Shown here piece after piece: positions 1 to 15,000 of a stretch of 64,000 nucleotides of DNA; position 1 is the stretch's first letter; every line of letters begins with the position of its first letter. Both the position numbers and the translations under genes were made by a program. Source of the stretch: Acridotheres tristis (Eukaryota; Chordata; Aves; Passeriformes; Sturnidae); contig CM072894.1 of the NCBI GenBank assembly GCA_037013685.1, positions 7,256,841 to 7,320,840 on the forward strand, written 5' to 3'. The notes beneath the pieces were generated by a model. The model did not search any database. It was not told the DNA's origin and saw only the letters and a list, made by a program, of their open reading frames with translations.

Positions 1-3000
1 CACTAAGACAGTTTAGGTAAAACAATTCAGTAGATCCTGTAGAAATGCTGCTAAGATCTCTCTATAGATAAATAGATAAATATAATACAACCATGGTCGA
101 GACCTCAACTTAGAGATGGATACCAATGCAAACACAAACATGTCAAAAAAGCAGAGCTTCCTGTTTACATTCAAAAAATTTCAGAAGTTCTGAAATAGTT
201 TTTCAGACTAAATACTGTGTGATGTATAATATGGAAATCCTGCATGCAGAGAAATAAATTGTAAGCATGCTTAGCCCTTAGTTAAGAGAGAAGGAATGTG
301 CAGAGACTCACAGGTGCCACTCAGGTTGCAAGAGTAGCGTCAGCAAGCGAAGGAACAGCAAAGGGGAACAGGCTGAAAAAAACTCCATTCCTTAAAGCTT
401 TAGGAGAAAGAAACCCAAAAGGTTCTAAGCACAGCACAATATTGCTGGTTTTCCCCATAATTTTGGGGGTTTGGTTTGATGTCCAATGAGTAATTTCCAT
501 CTACCTGGAGCATTCACGTCCCTTTTCCGTATGAATCTTCTGGTGCTGAGCCACAGACTCCTCTCCAGTGGGATGTTCATGGAGACTCTCTCCTCTTACC
601 AACTGCTCATCTCAATCAACTCCCTGCAGTGTAACCTCCTGATCCAACAGGGCCAAAACTGACCAAAGGGTTCAAAAGTTATTTGGAAGGGGAGCGGGGC
701 TGAGGGAGACGCACACAGAGAAATTGCAGGAAGTTTCATTTTTCTCATGGAACCAAGGTAGAAATCAATTCTCTCCTTTTGTATAACTCCCTCCTAGGCA
801 ATCATGCCAAGTGGGAGAGGCAGCTGCTCTGCCTTTTCCCTGGACTCACACATTGGGCCACCTGCAGTACCAGGGATGGAAGAGGATCCAGATGATCATG
901 CACAAATGAACAGGGACAAGAGACTCGTATTAACACCCTGCTGATCTATTGACTTAAAATATATTCCAGAAAATGAAATCTAACAAATTCAGTCTAGGTT
1001 ATTGTTCTAAATAAGAAAAATTAGGAAAGAGCAGAAAGGAGGCTTCCTGCAGGCACATCAAATGGACTTGCAAGATTACTAAAATTTCGTGTTTTATTAC
1101 AGTAATTATTGAAAAGGTGTTCAACCAGAGATGACCCAAAAGCTCTACATGTGCAACACAGCAGATCACACCACAGAGAACAACAGATTAAGTTTGACTC
1201 TGCGCAACAGTTAGGTTTGACTCTGGGTTTTACTCTAAGCTTTGATTTTTTAATTTTTGTAGAAGATCCTTTTTTGCTTTAATTTTTATTCCTGTCATTA
1301 TCAGTTGGAGGTTTATAGAACTGATATTCATTTCCTGTAGATTTACTGAAGTCTCATAAATATCTTCTGTAAGAGTCTGCTTTAGCATCTGCTGTTCTTA
1401 CTTTCATATGTTTTGATCTGTTGCTTTAATTACCATCTTACTAGTTTGCTCCAAATTCACAGGACCTAGAGCCTTAAACCAATACATTTTTTTCTTAAAA
1501 ACATCGAAGCTTTAGAGAGAAGGAAAATATGGATGGCATCCGGAAACTGTTTTGTTTCTGTTTTAATTTCCACACATAATCAGGCTCTGGACATCATGTG
1601 TGTGGTTCTCACAGGTGAGGTGCAGTTTGCCCAAGCAAAACCCTGGCAGGAATAGTGAATTTTGCTGTTTCCAATCCTGCACACTTCTCCCATTCCCAAG
1701 CACTTGCTGATCAAACAGAATGCAAGAGACTGAAGGGTTCACAGCTACTGGGGATCCAGCCTGAAATGTGGAACAAGCCATTGTGCTCAGGTTAATGTGC
1801 TAAATATTCATTACAAGAAAACAGACATGAGCAGGACAAGTAGGATGCCTCCATTAAGGAATCTAAAACATGTGGTTCTTTCTGATATCTTTTTTAAAAG
1901 AGATTCAAGAGTTACAAGGAAACCACATCTAGACTAATGCAAATGTGGCTCTCATCAAAATAAAGTTTAAAATATTAACAGCTTAACAGAACTCATAAAA
2001 CTAAAACTTTTAATGAATTATTTGTTACAACTTTTTTTCTCCATAGGAAAAGAAATCTGTCTGCATAACAGTAGGGATTAGGTTAACTTTCCTAACATTT
2101 TACTGAAATAATCACTTCAATTGTCATTTTCCTTTAAGTTTCATAATAACTACAGGCTCACATCTATACAATTTAGTAAGAATGAAATCAGCAGGGTTCC
2201 AAGGAAATGATCTCGGGATCTTTAGGTGTTGCTATTTCTCAAGAAATTAGAAGAATAAGAAATTCCACAGCAAACATCAAATTCAAAATGATAAATTGAA
2301 AAGCCTACCTCTTCATTAGATCCAGTCAACACTAATTATTTCTTAAGTAGAAACTGAATGGGACAAAGCAGTTCTTTTTATCCTGTATTCGTTTTCCAAA
2401 TTCAACTTGACTATTCATTAATGAAATCACACTGCAAAGAATAAAATGTGAACCAAGCCATTGTGCAAGTTTGCTAATCCTATATTTACTGCTTGCCCAC
2501 ACAAAGGTTGTTTTCATGTTCATAAAGGAAAATTAGTGTAAATGATAGAAGTATCTGTATAAGGGAAGAAAAACTTGAATATTAGAAATCTGGGAGAATT
2601 AACAATTCAGAAATGCTGAAGTGCCCTCTAGGAAGGTGTTACTGAGAGAAATTTTAAAAAGGGGGGGTATTTCTGGGGCTATTTTCTGTAAAACAATAGT
2701 GAAATAGGGCTACAATGTGCATATTGCAGATCAGGGGGGTTGAAAGGTACTGGCAAATATCGGTCCAAGTTTTTAGAGGGAAAAAGGTTATCATTGCTTT
2801 TTTTGACTAGGTAAAGCCTGTCTTGTAACACAAGGGGTGTCTGCTGTTCAAATAGAGCACAAACATCATCTGGGGCAAAGGAGGGGCTGTGTGTGGGCAC
2901 TGGCACAAGCAGAGATGACAGCACCAGGTTTGTTTGGGCTGCTAAGGCCAAATGCATATTCCAGATTTGGCACAGCAGGGACATTGTAAATAAATTTGTC

Positions 3001-6000
3001 TCTTTTCTTGGTACACTGATGGAGACAAAATCCATCTTAAAAGCCATTACTGGAGGCTCAGCTTTATGAATTTTATGGCTTTGAGGGTTACAAAGCAAAA
3101 GGCAACAACATCAGAAAAAAAACAGCCAAAACCCACACTGATTTCCCATCCACCCTCATGCCCCCAATTCCAAGAGCAATAATATTTGTCATTTGAGATT
3201 ATGGGCTTTGGAGAAATAGGGTTTGTTAACCCAAAGTGTATCATTTGCTCAGTTTGTAAATCCCTCGTGCGTGGGTAAAAACCAAACAACCCTACAAAAC
3301 AGCTGTGTTTGCATTTAAACAAACATTAATTGATTGAAGTAATGAGTAACCTCAAAAAATAGTTCAGAAAGTTCACAGCATCCTTCAAATGTTTGTAGAC
3401 TATTAGAAATTAACTAATTTAATTTTTTTACGTACTCTTTTGCTACAACTGTATCTGGAAGCAAAGGGTGGAAGGCACAGCACGCTTGTGTGTAATGGTT
3501 AGAAATAAAAGAAGTACGAGTTAAATACTCTGAAAGGTTTTCTTGACAGTAAATCTACCTTCAGCCTCCAGTTTCCAGAGGACACAGTTACACCTCTACT
3601 CTTTAAGAGAAGGAAAACACTGCAGCAGTAGCCTGGCAAGTGGGCCTGTGCTTGTGCTGTTACTCCACCTCCTGCAAAAGCACTGCCACATCCCACAGGT
3701 GTGTGAGCAGATGTTGGGATTTACAGCACATTCTCTTCAGAGACAAGTGGCAAGTGCCAGCTGACAGCCTAGGGAAGCTCAGCAGGACTGGCTGGAACCC
3801 CCAGAATGGCTGGGAAGGAAACACAGCCCCCATCACTAATGTAACAGTCTCAGGGCTGTCCTCAACCAGAGGAAATGAAAAGATGGAAAGGTAGAACACA
3901 TTTTTAGAAATGTGTAGTCCCTCTTTAAAGGAATTTGACATGTCAGTGGTATATTCCATAAAACAAGCCAAGAATTTCTTACTTTCTCAAGTACCACTCT
4001 CAGTATGACAGCTATTACTGCCTGGACAGATTTTTCTAACCTCTTGTTCCATTAAACTCTTTCAATAGTGGACATTGCTGCCCTCTGAAAGCAACTGGTT
4101 ACTTTAAAAGAGGAAATGCAACTTTTGGGACTATTTGGTTTTTAAATTATCTAATTTTATAATCATCTTAGCCTAAAGAAGTTACTAGAAAACTGTCTGC
4201 TATTTATTTACATTAGATTCCATGCCTGTAATTAAATTATATTCCTATAATACTTGATCCAATTACTTCTGAGTTTTTTCTATAGAAATTATAATTTTGC
4301 AAATTCATTCTTTGAGCACCCCATAAATACAATATGGTGTGATGTTCCACAGCAAAGACTCTATTTCATCCGGTATTTTGCCCTGTTTGTAGTTTAAGCA
4401 ATATCAACTCCCAGCTGGGAGATAGCCAGAGAAATCAGGAACTCTCTACAATGCATCAACATGCTCAGAAACCACTGAGCTGGTGGCAGCCAAGTCCAAA
4501 GCATATACCTCATTAATTAATACCACATTTGTGGACTGTACACTGACTTGCTGAATAAGTTCCACTGCTATTCAGAAAATAAAGTAGGTAATCAGAACCA
4601 GATGATGTACACAGAAGATTTCTTATTTCCTTAGTTTAAGTTTTCTAAAACACTAGGGCAGGCAGTACTACTTAAAAGAAAAAAAAAAAAAGAAGCAATT
4701 CTAGTCAAAGTTAGCTCGCAATAATGGAAGTTTAGTGCACTGAGTATTTCTCCCCAAATCAAGCCCTGACTGTACCTCTATAAAGCTGTATGTGCAGGGA
4801 AGGTAGAGCAGCAGACCAAGGGACACTGTTAATTAACCAAATCCAGTCAGAGAAACTGTTCACTTTATCAGAGAATTGTTCCTACAATACCAGACACAGT
4901 TCTAGTGTGCTGATTTTTACTAGTCCAAAGAAGATCTGGATTTTTGTCAGTCTCTCTCTGTTCAGAACTTTAATAGGACTAAAGTTACAAACTACAAGAC
5001 CCAGTCCTTCCACGAGTTCAAGTACATAAAGTTAGTCTAATTCAATTTACTGGGACAATTCAGATGCATTAGGAATTACTTACATACACATTTGCAAAAA
5101 TCAGAGACTTCTGGATCCTTTCAGAGAGTGGAAATGAAGGTAGGAGAGGAGACAGAAATTTCATGTCAAGGAGGTAGGTACCACAGGTTCCCAACACCAC
5201 ATAAGGGGAAGGGGTTGCAAAAGATGAAGCACATGCAACTGGTGTATAAAACTTGACATTCTTTATCTCCCCAGAGACCTGAGCTCCTGGATGTACCCAA
5301 AGAAAAGCTGACTGGACAGCAGTTCAGCTGCCTGTGCCTACAGCCACATTCCAGACTACAAACAAAGGCTGCTGAAGCCCATGACATCAATGAGATGAGA
5401 AGCTGGGCAGAGAGGACCCTTCTGCTGAGCAAAAGTCTCAGCTGAACAAACAGTGACTTGATCTTCCTTGGTTCATGCCTGTAGTGTGTAACTACAATTC
5501 AAGGTAATCAGGCAGTAATTATATTTGTACTTTGTATTTGCTAAGGCTGCATGGCTTGGAGGAGTTTACAGCTTTGGAACACCAATGCATACCTACAGAT
5601 GCTTTTCACATTTTCCATGATAAACATACTTCTCTATCTCCAAGTATATGGAATGAAACCTTTCTCAGAGTCGTGGCAAGTATAGGATACCCTATGCCCC
5701 TGGGCTGCATTCTCTTTAAGTATCACACACATGACCTAACACAGCAGGAGCTGTTATCTGCAGGAGATCCTGACAAGGAGCTAAGGCTTGTAAAAGCAGT
5801 GGGAAGTTCAAACCACTTAATTCTAAGAGAGAAATTATATCACACATCCACACACCTGAAAGTGAGGCTGCCACCAAAAGGATGAGGACTCTTGCTCCAT
5901 GGCACTGAAATCATGTGTAGTTTGATATAAACTTTCTGCATCCTTAGGGAAGCTGGCACATGATATTTCAGCGGTCAAGAAATTAATGAATCATAAATTA

Positions 6001-9000
6001 TGAACAATTGGGGAAAAAAAACCCAACTCCTTGAAAAGCCTTAGCCTTGTGTCAGAGAGTTACTAGAGACTTGATTCTTGGGATTATTTCGGTAACTATC
6101 AGCATTACTACACAATCTGGGGATTCTCTCCTGGAGAATTATGGATCCTGCTGAGAAACTTATCCCATGTATCATATGGTTGAAAAGCTTTTAAACCTAG
6201 AGCCTTTTAAAAAATATGAGACAAAAAGCTGTTCTGTATTTATGTAAAGGATTAGTGAAATCTTGTACTGGGTGACAAAGGCCTCTTACTGCATATCCAG
6301 GTACCAGTGCTTGAATGAGCAGCAAAGCCTCCAAGCACACTGGTGATGTTTAAATACATAGGGTTTGCCTTCACATCTGGAGAAACTAAAACAATCCAAA
6401 TTTATAATCACAAACTTATATAGTAGGCAAACAGTGCTAGATTCAAATTATCATATGAAATTAGACAGTTTTGAGGCCAAAAGACTAAAGCTAAAATCAT
6501 GATCCATAACTACTTACACTACTGAGAATGCTGATCTTGCATGGGACAATAATGTTGCTGAGGACAGGATACCAAAGCAGTTTAATCTTTTCTAGCTTTT
6601 AATTTTTCACACATGGTTTTTAAATTCATATTCTGCCATGTGAAATATCTTGTCTTTTAGTAAATAAAAGCTGAAAAACATGACAAACTTTGCCTTAATT
6701 CTAAGAACATATTCCCCAGATCAAAATCATATGATTTGAGGGTCATTTTTATTCCTTAACCATTACTCGTGGTCATTGAACCAGTCACAAGTCGCAGCAG
6801 TTCTCTGCTGCTCACGATACCTAAAGTGGTGAGAAAGCTGACACAGCACATGAGCTGTGGCTTGGATTGCTTACAAAAGGGGATCTTTCATGCTTAGCAA
6901 TCCTCACTTGTGCAGGAGAAGGACAGTTTGACTAACCACAAAAAAACAAAACAACTATTGAGTAATGCTCAGTCTTCATTTGAGTGCTCCCCTGTCCCAT
7001 TTTAACATGGATTTTTTTCCCCAGTTTTTCCATTAAGTTTTCTTACCTCACTTAATTATTTTGCTAAAGAATGAATCACACAGTAGATAAAGTAAGGGAT
7101 GGTCCTGTTATTTCAGTGGAATATATTCCCACAAAGGCCTCTTGAGCCACGGAAAGGACCATAACAAGAAACATTGACAATCTTTAATTGTTTATGTCCT
7201 ATAAAGCACACTTTGTGGTGTGTGGCCTTATCCTGCAGAAGCCATCTATAAAAGCAACTTTTGTCCAGGATAAAATCTACTTTTTGAAGAAAAAAACCCC
7301 ACTTAAAAAAACTGAGAGAAAGTGTGATATGGGCCTTTTACTGAGTGTTTTTATCTTCAATTTGTGATCTGTGGTAACTGTATGACTAAGAAGAAAATAT
7401 ACTTTTATTTACAAAATGTACCTGTACCAAGGATTTTATACCATGTTTGAATTCCAAAGAGAAAATATCTTCAGAGATTAACAACATATACATCTCTCAA
7501 ACTGCATTTGGCTAAATTAAATTAATGACAAAAGTAAATTTAGAGTGTCTGGGGCCACTACAAAACAGGAAAAGCATTTCCTTCCTCCAGCTCCCCAGAG
7601 CTGGCTTCCTTCATGGGACAACATGTATTTCATAGGGCTGGCCGTGGAAGCAGCTCTCCTGCACTCAGCAACACCACGTAGCCATCCTGACCCAAAATCC
7701 ATTGTCCATTGTGAAGGAGAAAATAAAAAAAAAAAAGAAAAAAAGAAAAATGCAGAACATGCAAATTCACCCCATCCACCACTGAAAGAGAGTAAGGGAA
7801 TGATGACTTTCACTAGGCTCTAGTTGCAAGAAAAAATATAAATTTTCAAGTTTTTCTGTTCCTTACTACAGAAATTAGCCCTTAGACAGAGCTGCTGAGG
7901 AGTGGCACATGAGAGAACTGGACTGTACAATGGGGTTAATGGAATAGATGTTATTCCCCCTGGATTTGATTCCAGCAAGTCTTTCAGACTGAACAAACAA
8001 GTCAGTCTGAAGGCAGGCAGAGATGTCTAAGGCAACTGAAGACATAAGAAGAAAGTACACTGTTTAAACTGGACTCCTTAGAGGCTTCACTTTTATTTCT
8101 CTACCCTAAATCTTGGCCTGGAAAGAAATTCATCTTGGTAAAGAATCAAGAGTCTGTAAGTACAAAAAGAAAATATGGAGGTTTAAAGTAAAACTATAAA
8201 AAGCACTGAGTTACAAAAAGGTAGATGCTAAAAAAATATTTACTTGTTGGTCCTGATTGGGATTTTACCTGAGATGGAGGTTTGGTGCTGAGGAGAGAGG
8301 ATTCCCTGTTCTGAGAGGAGCCTTTGCCCATGTCAGTCACACAAGCAGGAAGACACAATTATTTATCTGCAAGAGCTGACATCCCTGATTTGGCTGTTAC
8401 CAGTGCAACACCAGCCTGGAAAGCAAAATAATTCTGCTGCCTCAGCCCCTGACCACGAGGAACTAGAGTATAAAAGAAAAAAATGTTTGCCTCAGTTTTG
8501 TTCTTGGACATAATCAGGACCTAATTCCATTTAAAAGCCATCAAGTCTAAAGAGCTCTTTAGAAAGGGCTGGGAGGCGAATGTAACACTGAAAACCAACT
8601 GCACTCACCTCTCGTCCTAGGAGGCACACAGCTTCTTGAAAGAACTAAGACATAAGGGCTCAAACGGGTAGTTTAGTGTAAATTTATTACAGAAGTGAAG
8701 CCATTTTTACCTTCCCAGAAAACAGAAATAGTCAATTCATATGAGTTTTGGACTGAGCATGAATTTCAAAAGCAAAATGTTCACAACCAGCCTTCTGCAA
8801 ACAACGTGCAGAAACAGCAATTTCACGGACAGAACTGAGTCCCACAGTACAGGAGGGCCACTGTCACCAAGGTGACAAACTGTACACAGTTACACCAAGG
8901 GATCCCAGACAAGGCTTCAAGCTGTTCTGTGATCCAATCAGCACATTATTTTTTTACTAGTTAGCACCGAACTATTCATTTGGGGAAGAAGCAAATTGTC

Positions 9001-12000
9001 TAACACGTGGATCAAAAACTTTGGGTTATCCATGTTCAACAGTCATCTCTGTTGATAGAGTCTGACAGTAAAAATATTGATTTTTTTAGTATGAGTAATC
9101 CCATTTCTGCTTTTAATTAAATTTCCAAGTATTCTAGTTGTATCATAAGTGGGATGGCAAACAACCTGTTCAGACAGCACTTTAGTCCATTAAATAAAAG
9201 ACAACAGGCCTGTTTTTTTAAAACTCTGACCCATAGGAACAACACAAGCAGCAAAAAGGGTCCTGAGAGACAAAATTATAAAATATAGGATTAGATCATC
9301 CAGACACATCAACTGAAACACTTGGAGATACATCAGACCATAGTCACACTGTAGTTACACAGCAGTCAAGGTGTAAAGATTAACTGCTTTCACAATTCTC
9401 TGCAAAAGAAGAAGGAATTGGCAATAATTCTTCTTCTGAAACAGCAAACCATATTTTCATTGTGGCAAGCAGCTGAATTATTAATGTTTGTAAAGTATGT
9501 CAAGATCTATCAATAGAAAGTGTACCAGGAGAGGAAAACACATCACCACCCATGTGTTACGGAGACCTCCGTTAACTTCACTCCTTTGAAATCCAGTTTG
9601 AGTTAAGAGCTACATAAAACTTTGATGTAAAGCAAATAATTGTTCTGCTTAAAATACAAGCTAGTTTTGTGCTTTGAAGATGTGTGGCAGTAAAGAGAGG
9701 GAAGTCACAAATGATTTCCATGGGAAACATATGACTCCACTGCACTCCTATCATTGCTCAGACATCTACTCCTGGGTCTTCTGATTACACTGTGAAAGGA
9801 TGTGAAACCTCAGAAGTATTATTTCTTGTATATTTTTACATGTCATGAGCACAATGAATTTGCTTGCTCCCAGGGGCAAATCACAGAGCATGCTTATTGC
9901 TAGAATCAGAAGGCACTAAACTCAGGTTTTGATCTATTAAAATAGACTATTTACAGCAAAGGTTTCCTTTTTGAAGAAACTTCCCTTCTAAAATATCAAA
10001 TTTTTTTGCACTTGTAGAGTTTGATGGTACCTATGTGCTCAGATGAGGTTGCACTATTATGCATGGTGCACATATTTTGGTTTTGGTACTAAAGTGCAAA
10101 AGCTGATCTAGCATAACCCATTTTCCTTTGAACATGTAGGTCTTCACCAGAGAGAACCACCAAACTCATCTGAGAAACCCACATTCCCTGTGTGCAGAGG
10201 CACAAGTATTTTCAGGAGTTATAAAAAAATTGCATTTCTGATGCTGTAGTAAAAGAAATTGAGGGGGAAATAACTTTCATTCACCAAAAGGCAGAGAAAA
10301 TGCCCAACTTTAGCAGCTGACAGGTAAGTAGATTTATTCTTAGAGCTCTGTAAGCAGACAGAATAGGATTTTACATACCCCACTGGATTTTATCCTGTTC
10401 TAGTTCATTTTACACCACTCACCTCTCAAAGTGTCCAAACATCTTTGCAATATCTTCTTACTCAGAGCCTCTGGCAATACACAGCCATTCCACAGTTGCT
10501 GCCTGTCATCCCTGCCTTTCTGCCATGTGTCTATATCATGCAAAAATTACTTTTGGTCCAAAATGCTGTTTCTACAACACCAATTTTAATCAAAATTTCC
10601 CTTGAGAATCCCTTCTTATCCTAGAATCTGAAGTTACTTAAAACTAATATTATGCATATATTTATGACTCATTAAATATTAACCTTCCCTTTTAAATTGG
10701 TCTGGTTTGGTTTTAATTTTTAAGCCTCTCTTAGGAAAAAAAGTGACTTCTCTGAAAGAGTGCAAACAAGAGGTAGGGGTTCATTCTAGACCACATGCAA
10801 GGTGAAAGAGTGCATTAGCTCTTTTCAAGGGCAAAAATAGAGATCATGTGAGGAACATGCTAACTTTCCATAGATAGCCAATGGACAGCGATTTAAGTTC
10901 CTAATTGCATTTCTGTTTTTCCAAGGACAGGGGAAAGAGAAGGACTTCAAGGAAATGAAACTCTCCAATTACAAGGATCAGCATAATTACGTTTGCAATA
11001 TCTGTGCTGAAAAACACGAGTTTTTCTTTCTAAGGACAGAAAGAACAGCAGTGTTCTAACAAGTGACCCTGAGGTAAAGGGCACCACATGAATTTTGTGG
11101 TTCACACAGAATAAATGTTTTGGAGTTGACAGATCCTCATATTAGAAGGCACAGTAAGCCCTCCTAATGCTGCATAGACACTGGAGCAGGCTGTTCAGTG
11201 GCTAAGGCACCCTTACCAGTCACAGCCTTGGAAAAAGCAGATGAATCTGCTCTCCAGCACAATCTCCTTATCAGTGGCTTTATGGAAGATATTTACTTCA
11301 TGGCTGAGGCAATGTTCATTGTGTAAATTAAGCATAGACTGGTACACTGCAGATGATGTTCTACATTGCTGACCTCATAACCACATCTTTTCAATGTGCA
11401 TAGAAATGTTTTACTGCACCCTGGATCTCTCTTTAAGGATGAATTTCCACTACTTTGTCAGTAAATTAGTACTAGAAGCCTAACAAAGTATAGTCAAGAC
11501 TACTGTTTTTCCTTCAAATAAGCTAAAATTGTCAGTTATAGATACACCATGACAGGACTGTGGCCTAAGAACTGAGCCTGTGTCACACTGTTTTTAGAAA
11601 TGCAGTGGGCCAGGGAAGATGGAAGGGAATTTGGGGATGGTGTGGGCAGGAGCTCTGAGACATTTCTTAACAAACTCCTTTAAAGTGCTACCACTTATGT
11701 GGAAGTTGAGGGAAGGAAAATGCTCAAGCTTGGATATCAAGCAGGTCTGAATTTCAAAGTAACCTTTAAAGGTGGCTGACTGCCAGTTCATAGAGAGCCT
11801 TTGTATTCACTCTGTCTGAAGGCAGGACAGCTGAAATTTCTACCTTTTCGGCAGTTTTTATGTAGAAGTTACCAGAACTCAACAATTTTCTGTTGTTTTT
11901 CTGCAAAGGGGGATGAACAACACCAATCTGTTCTCAAAACATGAGAGCTTCTTTTACAGTGTTGGTTATTGCAGAAAATTTTTCTTGTGTCCACTCCTAC

Positions 12001-15000
12001 ACCTCAGCCAGTCAACAGGACCCAGACTGTTTGGAAAACTAAGATTTTTCACTTGAAGTCTCTCAACTTAAACTGTGCAGTTTTCCTGGCTTTTGTTTAA
12101 CTCAGGAAACAGAGCCAATAACGAGCACTGTTACAGGCAAAAGGAGAACTCATTATTTGAGTTGGAGTGCCACAAAGCTTAAATCATTCTAGTGATTGTT
12201 TCCTATCACTCCTTGTGTGTGAAGCCTAATTTAGAAAAGAAAACTGAACTTGCAAAAAATTTTAATCTCCTAGCAAGCAGATTATAACTATTTTACCTCA
12301 AAGCAACAAATTGCTTCCTACTTAAGGTGATATGTTATTGTGTTCTGCAAGATCAGTTTTGTGACTTGATAATCAGATTTCAGATATGTATTAATAGTAA
12401 TAAACCTGTCTGACAATAGAAAACATACATTTCCTGACCCTGTGAGAAGAACTTGTAGTCTGCAGTCAAAAAAGTGGACTGTTACTCTGTGATCAGCTGT
12501 AATTGTCATTCTAATAATACTTTACCAGTAAGACAAGCAAGGATTTCAGTTTCTTCTCATTCCTAAAGGTAAGAGTCCATGCAGGGAATCTGTACAAAGT
12601 GCTTGATGCAATAGTTTAAAATGAAAGTTTACTTGAAAAAAATAAAGATTTAGGCCTCAAATCAACAGACTTATCACATTTGTGGTGTTCAACCTTTAAG
12701 TTTATATCCTTCTCACTCTAATAATAAACATTTGCAGAATCCAAAAATTAAATTGAGTGGTAAAGGCAATTTTTTTTTTAATCTTTGAAATGCTGGAAGT
12801 TCCTGTACAGATTTTTCCCCATTCTCATCAGTGCTTACACCACAGGCTGTTTGATTTTCCAGTCATCCAGAACCACTGGCATGTACAGCTTGAGTAACAG
12901 GATGTTTCACACAGAAGAATAAAGCTAAAGCAGCTAAAAGCAAGGCACATTTCCATCCAGTAGCACAGTGTGTGCTGGTAAGGGACTTTCTTACAAGGAG
13001 ACAAAAAGGTGTCACCACCTAGGAATTTCATGAACACCTTTGCTAAAAGAATCTGAAACAACTGCAAGATACTGTAAAATAATTGCCTTTACCAGTGTTT
13101 CTGTCTAACAGAAGGACCTGTTTGAAGTGTTTGAAGCTTCCAACCAAATTTCAATGCTTAAAGAATTTCTCAAGGAACAAATGCAGCGGTTTTGAGAGCA
13201 CAGTTGTAGTTGTTTTTTTTTCCTCATTAAAAAAAGATACAGATGAAACGTCAAATGTCCTCCATCAGTTTCTCAGAGCTAAAGCAGGGAGATGTTCAGC
13301 ACAGCTGTGGCAAGGCTCAGCAGTGGTAGGAGGAAAGCTTTGTCCTGCCTGCCAAGAATGTCAGCGATGGAGAGCAGCGAGCTGAACTTTGCCTTACATA
13401 GTGGCTGACAAGGCCAGAGGTCTGTACAGCTTTCATATTTTCATTTGGCTTTACTTGCTTACAGAACTGTTAACTCTGTGGGAATCCAGGGGAGAAAAAA
13501 GCTTTCATTGTAAGTAACTAATTCATACTGTGCTAAGCCTGTAGTCAGAGGTTGGCTTTCACTCTGGTACCCAGCTACTACAGAATTCTTTTAACATACC
13601 TTCTCAAAAAGACTTCCCACACACACACACCACATACTGCCTGATAGGGTGGATTTATTCATCTCTTAAGCTAAAGAGCCCTAATTTGTCAGCAATACAC
13701 AAGAGAAAACCCCACATGACATGTCCCACATTTGTATTTCACTGCTGAAGTTTTTAATCTTGCTCATGAACAGCTGAGGGAACATGGGAGCCCCCAAACC
13801 TTCAACAGCCATTTTCTTACCTTTACCAAAGGGTAACTTATGTATTCTTGGAATAGTTTTATTCTTGGAAGAGTTTTATTTTGTTAACTTCTTGGTTTGT
13901 TGCTATTCTGGCGCCTCGATGTGACATAACACTCATTCTTTCCATTTCATTTTCATAAACCTTTTACCCCTCTAAAGTGAGGTGGAGCTATTGGAGTAAG
14001 GAAGCTTTGGTGTGAATTTGGTTTAAATCACAGAACAGCTTCAAACAAAATCCACAGATTTTCCACTTCACTGTAGTAAAGAAAAACAAGCAAGTAAGTT
14101 GTTTGGGGTCTGACATTTCCTAACATTTTAATGTCCTACCTTGCAGAGTTACTCCTGTTTAGAGATAACTTTTTAAGGCTCAGTATTTTGTCTTTCCCAA
14201 AATATATTTTGGAGCGTTTGTTGTTAATTTTTTGTTGTTTTTACCAAGAACATCCAAGTGCTTGAGGCTGAGTGAGACCCACGTGTTTGGGATGTTTTTT
14301 CACCGACCCAAAAGTCTCTTTTCCCCCAGCTCAGTCACTGAATCAATACCTAGTTCCACTGACTAATGGACACTTCACATTAGTTCTAGATCGTACACTG
14401 AAGCTGCAAAGGCATTTTGGTCTCTGACTCCCACATGAACAACAGGAATCACTTCCTCACTGAGAACTGTGCTGATTATTTTTCACTTTTTCAGTGAGCA
14501 CTGCGCTATCAGGTCGGATTCTTCCCACCTCTCATTCCCAGCCCCTCCCTGCAAAGGAAATACCATGACATTTTTTTCCAGAGGAACATGTTTGATTTCA
14601 CAGATACTGGAAGTTGCCCACACAGGCTCTTTCTTTTCCACTCCATGCAAGGAATGGGGTGAACATGCCAAGGGGCATCAGATGTGCTTTACTCTGTGTT
14701 CTGCCTGAAAACTGTGAAGGAACCACAAAAGTTGAGTTATGGAACAAGCAGGCTACTGTAGTAAGGAGGCCAAAGTGTTTTCCCACACACAGTACACCAC
14801 CAAATCAGGATTCCTCCCAGGGAAGGTCTTTCACATGCTATGAGCCAGTTACCCACTGAGATGGCAGGACAGTGGGGAGAGGGGATCTGTGCAGAGTTCA
14901 GTGTGAATAAAGAAAGAAACTTTAGCAGTTTAAATCCCCTATCATGTGAGTTTTCTTTCCTTTTTAGTGCTAATCAGTATATTTATGGCAAAGGCAGCAA

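Noticed and set aside
5532..5885. 117-residue plus-strand ORF
   Set aside because: It has no recognisable domain and sits alone in AT-rich DNA. This length is expected by chance in a 64-kb window.
7517..7823. ORFs with Lys-rich or Phe-rich runs
   Set aside because: They are caused by an A-rich tract at about 7725-7750.
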